Assembly: GCA_033557835.1 (NCBI GenBank) | Contig: JAWQRO010000109.1 | Coordinates: 1 to 56,585, forward strand | Direction: 5' to 3' | Length of the DNA: 56,585 nt | Source: Helochares maculicollis | Taxonomy: Eukaryota > Arthropoda > Insecta > Coleoptera > Hydrophilidae | Shown: positions 29,401-41,400 of the stretch, piece after piece | Numbering within the stretch: position 1 is the stretch's first letter | How the letters are laid out: the number at the start of each line of letters is the position of its first letter | Program-made: the position numbers and the translations under genes | Notes under the pieces: model-generated | Seen by the model: the letters and a program-made list of their open reading frames with translations, nothing else | What the model was told of the DNA's origin: nothing | Databases searched by the model: none

Positions 29401-32400
29401 CCAATTCCTGTAGTTGCTCCGAACCTATTTTAGTGGCTCAATTTGCTTCAATTTGACGTATAAAATTAAATATTATTATGAACAGTTTTAGTTGCGTACC
29501 ATTTAAAAGAACAGCGCAAATATGTGACACGGTTTTTGATTTCGTGGTTGGAATTTTTTCGTTATTAGATTTTTCAAAGCTCGCCGGTCAGCTCTTAGCA
29601 AAATTGTATAATTCTAATGATACATGACTTCATATTTTAGTGCCTTTGAGAAGAAAAAGCATTTGATACATAGCAGAATTTACATGTAAAATGGTGCTTG
29701 TTCACGTTCACTTTAACACGTTGAAATATAATATGCGTTTTTTGTCAATTTTAGTGATGTTAGAGTGTCACAATTTAAGTTTTTAATCAACATACCTATA
29801 CTCTAGGTTGGAACTTTATCAACTGTGATAGAATCTGAAGCGTGCTTAATGGTTTTATGGAAACATGAATGCTCAAGAGTATTTTCGGACAGATTCACCC
29901 TAATCGATGACAAGGAATGGTTTGACAACGAGCTTCTCAGCTTGGTCGAAGAAGAGCTGGGCGAAGAACATAAAAAAATGACGGAGCCGACGCCCGTATT
30001 CGTTGACTTTATGAGGTTTATTTTGCAACAAATGAAGATTATTTATCGTTCATATTATTCTTATTTTAGAGATGCTCCAGAGCCAACAGGAGAGGAAGGT
30101 GAAGATGCAGATATGGAACTTCCAAAAGTTTACGAACCGGTCTGCGATGATAATGAGCTAAGAGAACGGCTCGATATGTTTTTAGCGCAGTTTAATGAGA
30201 TGGTTCGGGGAGCAGGAATGGATTTGGTCTTTTTTCCTGATGCTATGTTACATTTGGTCAAAATTTCTAGAATTATACGGCATCCAAGAGGAAATGTTAT
30301 GTTAGTAGGTAAGGTTAAGAGCTACTATTAGATTACAACAAGCACTAGCAATATACTATGAACACTTGACATTTAAGGGGTTGGTGGAAGCGGAAAACAA
30401 TCGCTTACAAAACTGTCATCGTTTATCGCTGGTTATAAAAATTTTCAAATATCTCTTACTCGTTCATATAACATAGCAAACTTTTTGGAAGATCTTAAAG
30501 TTTTGTATCGATCTTGTGGTTGTCAAGGAAAAGGAACTACCTTTATATTTACGGATTTAGATATTAAAGAAGAAGGTTTTCTGGAGTATTTAAATAATAT
30601 TCTATCATCTGGAGTGATATCCAACTTGTTTACTAAGGACGAACAGGCTGAAATTGTACAAGAGTTGACACCTACCATGAAACGAGAAAACCCTAAGCGA
30701 TCATTGAACCCTGAAGTTGTTATGGAGTATTTTATGAACAAAACATGTCAAAACCTTCATGTCGTTTTTTGCTTCTCTCCGGTACGTTCCATGTACTTAC
30801 AAAGTCATGATGTTCTAACTTGACAGTATTTTAGGTTGGGGAAAAATTTCGCTATCGAGCGATGAGATTTCCTGCATTAATATCTGGCTGTACTATAGAT
30901 TGGTTCCAGCCTTGGCCAAGAGATGCTTTAGTGTCCGTCGCTAGACATTTTCTGACCGATTTTGAAATTGTGTGCACTGAAGAAGTGAAAGAAGAATTGG
31001 TTCACGCACTTGGGTCAATTCAAGATATAGTTGCTTTGACGTCTGTGGATTACTTTCAAAGGTATTTTGAAATTAAATGTGAAATATTTATTTAAAAAAC
31101 TTTATCCTTATTATATTTGCCATATTTTGGAGTCTATGCACTTTCGTTTTAATTTGAAATTAATTAGCGACACATTTTTTGAGACAGATTTAGACGAGCA
31201 GCTCATGTAACGCCAAAATCCTACCTGAATTTCATTGGAGGATACAAAAGTATTTATCAAAGCAAACAAATAGAATTACGGGAAGGAGCACGTCGAATGG
31301 ACACTGGTTTGGAAAAGTTAGCAGAGGCATCTTCTTCGGTGGAAGTATTGAAGAAAGAACTTGCTGTAATGGAAAAGGAATTGGCCGAAGCTTCTTATAG
31401 GGCAGAACGTGTGTTAACGGAGGTATGGCGAATGAATAGCTTTTTACTTAAACCTGATTGTCTATTCTATCAAATTCAAACCAATTATAACGCAACCTAC
31501 AAACCAAATGGTTTTGTCTTGCAGTTTTATTGTTTTGGAGACTGTTGTGGGAAATCCTTTTGATATAATAAATTATTAGATGTTTATATATATTTTGGCA
31601 TTGTACTGTCATAGAAAAGAGTTTGCCATTTAGCTGAAGCTTCAATGTTGACTCCTAGTTTTGTACAACATGAACACACATTTCCTACTATGGGACTTAA
31701 ATTCCATTCAGTGTTTAAATATCGTCTACAACTTCATAATGATCTTGATGCATTGCTTACGTTGCCCCAATATGAACTTATTTTAAGCATTTCCATGCTA
31801 AAATCAAAGCCAGAGTCAACATATAAATAGGCAATTTACTTCTACCAATATTTGTAATTATAATGCTCGAGTTATTGATAGCTCTAGAATGGATTTTGTA
31901 ACAATTGGATGATAACGAATCAACTTTGTTCCAACTTAGATCAGTTTTGACATATTGCGGTTATTCTTATTTTGATTATAAGTGATTGTGACAAAATGTC
32001 TATATATAGATTAGATTATTGACTATTATTGCATTCCTAGGTGACTGAACGTGCGATGCAAGCCGAAATTGTGAAAAATCAGGTACAAAAAGTAAAAGAA
32101 AAGGCAGAAATACTCGTAGAATCAATTGCTATAGAAAAGGCAAAAGCTGAAGAAAAACTAGAAGCTGCAAAACCTGCTCTAGAAGAAGCAGAAGCGGCTT
32201 TGAATACTATAAAACCAGCACATATAGGTGGGCTATTTGTTTTCTATACGTATAACCACTACTAGTCTTTTAAATCTGTTGATATATCTAACGAACACAA
32301 TTTGATTGTAGCTACTGTCAGAAAACTGGGAAGACCGCCACATTTAATTATGAGGATAATGGACTGTGTTCTTATATTGTTTCAAAAGAAATTGCACCCA

Positions 32401-35400
32401 GTTATTGCTGACACTACTTGTCCTTGCCCGAAACCATCATGGCCAGAGTCTCTTAAGGTAAGCATCTTTTTAACATTAACGGTCTTTAAACATTTCTTTG
32501 TTTTAGTTGATGGCCTCCGCCACATTTTTACTACAACTTCAAAACTATCCTAAAGATATGATAAATAACGAAATGGTTGAATTGTTGGAACTGTATTTTG
32601 ACATGGAAGATTATAACATGGATACTGCCAAAAGGGTTTGCGGTGATGTAGCTGGTTTACTGTCATGGACAAAAGCTATGGCATTTTTTCACAGTGTTAA
32701 TAAGGAGGTTTTACCTCTGAAAGCGAATCTTGCTCTTCAAGAAGCTAGGTTGAAGGTACGTTTCAAAAATTATTCATCGGAAATTTTTTCATCTTCTTCT
32801 TATCTTTAGCTCACACTTGCACCCAATAACTTTTATACTGTCATATATTTCATAAGTACGTATGAGAATCTTCCGTAATTTGTAAACTTCTCCATTTTTT
32901 CGACAGTTCCTTTTATACAAGTCATTTTGTGGTTTGTCTTTGGAAATACCATCTTCTTAGGAGGATCTTTTTGGTCTCTTAAGCCAAATTAACTGTTGCT
33001 AGCGATGAAAAGTTTTAAATCATTGCATATACCTTGAAAACTATATTCATATATGATGTCTGTATTTCGTCTTCTATTAGTTAACATAATCCCAGTTAGT
33101 CTTCTAAGGATCTTCACATTAATAGTGTTTGTGAGTTTGAGACTGGTTCTGGCCAGCAAAGATATAGTCAATCCTGACAGCTAGCCTAGACCCAGGTATT
33201 CCTTTCATTACTTACTTCATACATTTTTGCATCGAGTCAAATAATTTTCCCTCACAAAGGAAGGATGCACATATCATTTGAGTGCCAACTCTTTCAAAAA
33301 TATTTTAGAATATTGATGAATAGTTATACACCAAAGTTTTAGTTCAGATGATAGGTTATGAAAGCACTGTGTAAAATGTTGCCAATGACAAGAAGGTTTT
33401 CTTTTATATTTTCGATATAGAAATAGAATTTTCTGAAAGAAAGTGGCTTCAAAAACAAGAGAAGTATACAAAATTACAAACTTTCGAAAAGACTAATATT
33501 GAGAAAGGGACAGCATGCTTCATACTTATAGACACGAGGAAAGCTTTCGACAGAGTTAGAATAGAACAAATATGGAAAATCTTGAGGAACAGAGAAGTGT
33601 CAGGACTGTTAATAACATAATAATCATCATTTTGTTCATTTAATGTTTTTGAAGTGTATGTTTTGCTTGAACGATGTTAGTTTCAATTAATTTTTGTTTT
33701 TGATGTCTCGTGTTTTTTGAATCGGTGGTCGTTATTAATTTCTTCCTTCAAGACTCAATTTGGTATGATGCTATTGCTCTTGGAAATTGGTAAACAATGT
33801 TCTGATAAATAGTTTTACCAAGTTTCTTATTTTTGATGATATTTATCAGTTCGTCTCCATAATTTACTCATACATATACTTTCTTAAATTACTTTCCATT
33901 GTTACCATGGATTATATGTTGCATTAATTTATTTTAATCCTTAAGGTTAACATATACTATTATATATTATTATGTTGAAAACCTTATTTAGTAGCTTGTA
34001 CCAATAAGTGTCAGCAAAATCTTTATATTATCTAAATCTAAAACAGGTTGCTATGGAAGATTTGGCAGCGGCGGAACAACAGCTGGAGGAAAGAGAACAA
34101 TCTTTGAGAGATGTAAAAGAGCAATATGATAAAGCCGTGTTGGAAAAGCAGAGACTTACCGATGCAGCCAATTTATGTCTACGTAAAATGAATACAGCTA
34201 CTACTTTAATAAATGGTTTAGGAGGTGAAAAAGTAAGATGGACTCAGCAAAGTAAAGAATTTAAAGAGCAATTGGGTAAGTTCATGTACAAGGCTCATCC
34301 ATAATTCCCTTTAACTTTATAATTTAGGTCGGCTTGTTGGAGACGTTTTATTAGCAACTGGATTTCTGTCTTATTGCGGACCTTACAATCAAGAATTCCG
34401 AGCCACCTTAGTAGCTACTTGGATGGAAATTTTAGAAGCCAAGACCATTCCTTATACAGTAAAATTAAATATCACCAACATGCTGGTAGAAAGTTCTATG
34501 GTCTCAGAGTGGACTCTGCAAGGACTGCCCAATGACGAGTTATCTGTACAAAACGCACTCATAGTAACTAAATCTAGATCATATCCTCTACTCATTGATC
34601 CTCAAAATCAAGGTAAAATGTGGATTAAAAATAAAGAAAGTATGAACAATTTACAGATCACTTCGCTTAACCACAAATACTTCCGTACGCACTTGGAAGA
34701 TTGCTTGTCTCTGGGTAAAAACTAGTCAAATTAGATCGACTATTTTTTGTAAACATGGTTTTATTTTCAGGAAAACCATTGCTTATTGAAGACATAGATT
34801 TGGAACTTGACCCAGTGATTGATAACGTATTGGAAAAGAACTTCATTAAATCTGGATCCATTGAGAAAGTAATAGTCGGAGATAAAGAGTGTGATGTGCT
34901 GAAAGGATTTATGTTGTACATCACAACAAAACTACCAAATCCAGCGTATTCACCAGAAATCAGCGCAAAAACTTCTATCATTAATTTCACAGTAACGATG
35001 TTAGGACTGGAGGATCAGCTTTTAGGGCGTGTTATTTTGATGGAGAAAGCAGACCTCGAGGCTGAGCGAGTTGAATTATTTGAATCAGTAATGCAAAATC
35101 AGCGCAGAATGAAAGAGCTAGAAACAAACCTATTGAACCGATTGAATTCCACAGAAGGAGCCTTAGTAGATGATGAAGAACTTATAAACGTTCTTCAGGT
35201 AACCAAAGTTACTGCTGAGGAAGTCACCCAAAAACTGTCAGGGTCGGCCCAAACCGAGAGGAAGATTAATATAGCTAGAGAAGAGTTTAGAGCTGTAGCA
35301 GCGAGAGGCTCAATTCTCTATTTCTTAATCGTTGAAATGAGTAATGTTAACGTCATGTACCAGAATTCGTTAAAGCAATTCTTAATCATATTTGACAGTT

Positions 35401-38400
35401 CAATTACTAAGTCTACTAAAAGCAATGACACAGAAGAACGAATAGGAATCATTTTGCAATACCTAACATATGAAGTAAGCTAATGCAAGGCACTAATCTA
35501 ATCACTACTCAATTTGAATTCTTTTTGTAGGTGTGGAAATTTACGCAACGAAGTTTGTATGAACGTCACAAAGCACTTTTTACTTTGATGATGGCTATGA
35601 AAATTGATTTGCACAAAGGCATTATAACGCACGATGAATTTATGTCTTTCATAAAAGGTGGCGCTTCTTTGGATTTGAATGCTGTTCAGCCGAAGCCATT
35701 CAGGTGGATATTAGACATCACTTGGCTAAATTTGGTTGAAATAAACAAATTGTCAATATTTAGCGAAATTTTAATAAAGGTGAATTCATGCTCTTTCCAT
35801 GTTTATAACATACGTGTAGAACAAATTTGACGCTTATCAACTTTCAGATTGAACAAAGTGAAAAAGAATGGAGAGCATGGTATGAAAAGGAGAAACCGGA
35901 AGAAGAGGAGCTGCCTTGTGGATATCAAAAATGTCTTGATGTCTTCAGAAAACTTATTCTAATCCGATCTTGGAGTCCTGATAGAACACTATCTCAAGCT
36001 CGCAAATACATCATGGGTATATGCTTACCTACATATTCAAAGTTTTTCAATTTTTACGTCATTACATTCATAATTTTAGATTCCTTGGGAGATGAATACG
36101 GTGAAGCCTGTATATTAGATTTAGAAGCAACTTGGCTAGAGTCCGAACCCAGGGCACCTTTAATATGTATATTGTCGATAGGCTCAGATCCATCGCCGCA
36201 AATTACTGCTTTAGCCAAGCTAAAGGAAATTCGTAGGTGTCAATAAAATTCTGTGGGTAAATTTAATTATTTAGTTGAATAACATTTTAGCTTTAAAGTC
36301 TGTATCCATGGGCCAAGGACAAGAAATTGTTGCCAGAGATATGATCGAATCGTCCATGTTAAATGGTGGGTGGGTTTTGCTTCAAAACATCCATTTATCA
36401 CTGCCATTTGCTACAGAGTTAATGAGCATGATAGTGGACACAGAAAAAATTGAAGAGTCGTTTAGAATATGGCTAACCACCGAAGTTCACGAACAGTTTC
36501 CCATAGGACTTCTTCAATTGGCAATCAAGTTTACAAATGAGCCTCCGCAAGGAATTCGAGCTAGCTTGAAAAGAACTTACCAAAATATTACCCAGGACTA
36601 TTTAGATTATTCCACGCAAGCTCAATGGCCACCGCTATTATACGCTGTTGCTTTCTTACATACAGTTGTGCAAGAGCGAAGGAAGTTTGGCCCTCTAGGT
36701 GAGATCAAATCATACCAATGTACGATATAATAATATACGGTTTTTTACCAAGTGTACAAATGTGAAATGTGGGTAAAAACAACAACACAAATTTGCGAAT
36801 GCTCCGCCAATAGGATGCCGCGAATCACTATTCGAGCCATGTTTTCACATGTTCATATGAACCAAAGTGTTGCTCAGCAAGCTCACCCATAGAGGTAAAC
36901 AATAGGTAATCGTCAGGAGCCAGTCTAGTGAGAAAAGAGCATGAACTAGAACTTCCGAACTGAGTGTTTCCAAAGTGTCGCGAGCAGATTTTGCTGTATA
37001 CTGTGCAGTATTGTCATGAAGAACAATTACTTGGTGTTGCCTCTTTCGGTCTTTTGTTCTATTTTCAAAACAGCGAATGGTTCAAATTCGTTAACTGTTG
37101 TTAATAACGTTTACTATATACTTTAACCCTAGGTTTTAAGAGCTCATAATAGACTACGCTTCTGTGGTTCCACCAAATACAGTCGCCTTTTTGTCAAAAG
37201 ATCTTGCAGTCTATATGGATGGTGCTCCTGAGTCAACCCATGATTGCTCACGCTTGGAATTCTCAAAATAAATCCACTTTTTTCGCCTGCTATTATATGA
37301 TGATGGAGCAAAATATTACATTTGATTTCATTTGTCGGTCGTTCAACTCATCCAATCTAACAGTCTTCTGAATTTTTCCACAGCTCAGGCGATTACAGAT
37401 AGCTTGCTGGGTAGCTCCCAATTATGGTGCCCGTTCTTTTTGTGTTTACGAATCATCTTCGTCTAACAACGCTTACAAATTCCATATATTTGCAGTTTTT
37501 TGTACGGTTTTCCATGTTTTTTGTCTGCACCATTGAAATCATCGATTTTAAAACGCTGAAGGGATCATTCACAAAACCTTGCGAAGAAACATATTCATTA
37601 TAAGCTTCTCAAAGTAATCAATATGATTTAGCAGCAGTTTTCTTTAGATGAAAACAAAACCTGCTGTTCACGAATACTCTTGTTTCAGTATAAAATTCGA
37701 CAAATCGAACAACAACACAACATAATGCACACACTTTTTCAAACTATCAATAGTGCGCGTCTGAAACTTGTTGATACAAATAATTGAAGAAATTGCATTG
37801 GTACAGCATCTCTTATCTGAAATCAGCATTTCATACTTCTACACCTGGTACTTAAGAGCGTTGAGTGCTGCGTTAATGTGGTTTTTAAAATGCCAAAAAA
37901 CTTTGTTATCCAGAAATTGAAATAATTTAATTTTAAGGATGGAATATTCCTTATGAGTTTAACCAAGCCGACTTTGCCGCAAGTGTGCAGTTTGTTCAAA
38001 ATCATTTGGATGATATGGACCCTAAAAAAGGAGTTTCATGGCCAACAGTTTGCTACATGCTAGGTGAAGTTCAGTACGGGGGAAGAGTAACCGATGATTT
38101 TGATAAAAGGCTACTTACTACATTTACACAAGTAATACTATCGTAATATTAATGGTTTTCGTTTACTTCTACAATGACATTACAGGTATGGTTTTGTGAT
38201 GTACTCCTCAGGCAAGGTTTTGAATTTTACAAAGGTTACAAAGTGCCGCAGTCTAGAAATCTGCAAGGATACGTAGATTACATCAATAGCTTGCCTTCAA
38301 CTGACACTCCTGAAGTTTTCGGGCTTCATGGAAATGCGGATATTACATATCAAATAAATACTGCAAAAGGTAATATTTATATTTATGTTTATGTGCATTA

Positions 38401-41400
38401 TTTCGGGGTAGAGAAGGCTCTTTGGGAATTAAGCTGGCTATTTATATCTTAGCCTGCTATAACCAAGCTACCTCTGGTCTTGTTATTTCTAAAAATGAGA
38501 CTAGGTCCTTGATAATAAACTCTTTAGCTTCATCCTGCGTCAACCCGTGTCCTCCCAAGATGCATTCTTCTTCTCTTCATTGTAAGCAATTGCTTGCTCA
38601 TATTCTCAAATAGTGCTCTCAGAAATTTCTTCGTTAGCCTAATTTCTTCCGTTAATTTTTATTATATAAGTTTTTATGTTTCATATAGAGTTTCTCCATA
38701 AAATTTTTCACAACAGTTTTTGGAAACAATGATTTAGTTCCGATGTATTATATTGTTGATCTGAATCTTTTTTGACTAGTTTATCCGATTCTTCGACCCT
38801 CTAATACCCTGATGACCTGTTTCTCACACCACTGTACACTCTTATTGCAGTCTTGAAATTATTTTCTGCATTTCCAGTGCTTTAAGGAATGCCTGACTGT
38901 TCCTGCAGATAAAGACCGTCTTGTTCATTTTTATGAACTTGCTTTTGCACGTCTGCATTACCGTGGCATACCTTCGCAGTCGGCAATGTTCCTCATCTTA
39001 CTCTTGAACGTTTAGAGTAGACCCTCTCTCCACAGCTGTGCGCTGATACCTGGTCTATATACCAAAAAATGCCTCCATTAGAGACTGTTAGTTTACTTCT
39101 TATCTATGTGTCCTCATCAAACGGTAGTATGTCAAAGATGCAGTTGAATTAGTATTTGAGTTCTGTTTTATTGCATTCTTCCAAGATCATGCTGCTTCTA
39201 TTATTAATTTTCCTCAGGATTTTTGCGTGGCCCACTCCCTGTCTGGTTACTAACTGCATCTCGTTAATTGCTTCTCCCTCTACTACCACACTCAGCGGCA
39301 GAAGAACCAAAAGATCCTCCATTGGTGCCGTCAATGTGGTATTAAAAACTGCTATGATCCATAGGCAAACAGGCTTTTGTACGAATTCAACGATCGTCTA
39401 GGACCCCACTGATCGGTATTGGTCCATCAGACTCCCATACGTTACTATTGGCGCTACTAGAGTACGATATACCTACAGACATTTCTCCAGGTCCATCCTT
39501 GAGTTTTTCCCTATCGTTCTCCTACATCTCAAAGAGGAATGTAGGCTTTTCTCACTGCATTTTGAATGTGGCTTTTGCATTGCAGTTTTGTTTCTAGCTT
39601 GACCTCCAAATACTTAACTTTATCTGTATACTTCACCTTCGTACCGTTTAGGTAAACATCGTGTTTTTACAGTGTGTCTCCTAGTAAGCAGTACCATTTT
39701 TGCTTTAGCCGGGTTCACTGACAGCGCCGGTGCTCTACACCATGACTCTACATTGTTTATGGCGGATCTCATCACCTGATGAAATGGAATATCTTTATAC
39801 AAACAGTATTATTATATCATCAGCATAGCCCAGAGCGTAGTACCACACTGCAGTGAGTATATCGAAAGGGCTTTCAGTCAACTGGTTCCACTGAATCGGT
39901 GTCAAACTTCGCCCTGTTGTCCAGTAACGGCTCATCAGGGTATTAAGCTCTTCACCTCCCTTTTTGTTTGAGCTCTTTTGTGTGAGAGCATATCTTTAAT
40001 TCATAAAATGACCTATGTCCTATTTTTCTGCATGAATCCACAATTCAGTTTACTTAAGTGTTGTCGAATGCATCTTGTTTGTCCAGAAATACTCCCAACA
40101 CCATTAAGTCGTTGTTAGTAATTGCTTCCATCCGTGTCATTCTTTGATTTAGCGCTTTTTCTGTACCCTTTTCGGCCTGGTAAGCATGTTGTGGGTAGAT
40201 ATTAAGTACTTCTTTCTTGTCCTGTCTCTCCAGGGCTTCGTCGCGAAAGACGTTAGACTGATCGGACTATACGACTTCGTTTTTCCGGATTTAAGTAAGA
40301 ATACCATCCATGATTTCATTCATGCAACACATATCTTCATGCTACGCAGACTCTGCATAATTTACAAACACCTCAGCAGGGACCTATCCCCCTCTGCGAT
40401 ATCGCTGGTTATATGCAATCTAGCACTGATGACTTGTATTAGGGGGGGCCTCAAAGTAATGTCGTTTCTGCGCATGTCGATATTTTATTGTCATTTGGTA
40501 GCTCATTAGGTACTTGGAAGTTGTGTCAAAGAGATATTGAGGTTATTGCATCATATTTGCTTTTGAATAATTAAGTATTAGACGTTTTTTTGTAACTTGG
40601 GGTGAAATATCCAGCCAAATACCAGGAGATCATATCCGGCATCGTATGCTTTTTGAGTTTCGCAAGGATAATACCGCAACTGCTGCGACTAGAAACATTT
40701 GCGATGTTTATCCAAGCGCGTTGAACGTTCGAAAATGCCAAAGATGGTTCTCCAAGTTCAGATCAGGTCAGGTCAGGTCAGGTCAGGTCAGGTAATTTTG
40801 ATCTCTCGGACGCCCATCGATCACGAAGACCAACAACATTAGATAACGACGTAATAAGGGCAAAAGTGGAAGCAAGTCCATATCAAACAATTGAGGAACT
40901 TTCAAACAGCCTTAACCGACTTTGGTCAACCATCCAAGAACATTTGCCGCAGATTATAAAAATAAGCAGAGCTGGTGTTTGGGTTCCCCATAATCTATCC
41001 GAACAGAATAAAGCCAACCGGCCCATCACGTGCAACGTATTGCTTCAACAGCATCATACAGATCGGTTTTTTGATCGCTTGATCACCGGAGACTAAAAGT
41101 GGGTCCTGTACGACAATCCAAAATGCAAAAGGCAGTGGCTCAGCCGAAATGAATTACCACAAACTAGTTATTCTGCAACATGACAATGCAAGACCGCACT
41201 GTGCAAAACGGACCTAAGACAAAACTAACGAATTGGGGTTGGAGGGACTGCCTCACCCACCATACTCGCCAGATATTGTACCCTCGGATAACCATTTATT
41301 CCGATCACTGCAACATTGTCTTAGTGGCAAAAAATTAGAAAACATTGATGATGTTCAAAATGCTATTTCGATATATTTTACAGAAAAACCGATTAATTTT

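Noticed and set aside
40186..40509. 107-codon + strand frame in intron 51
   Set aside because: It is the antisense shadow of the - strand retroelement RT, whose motifs are recognisable.
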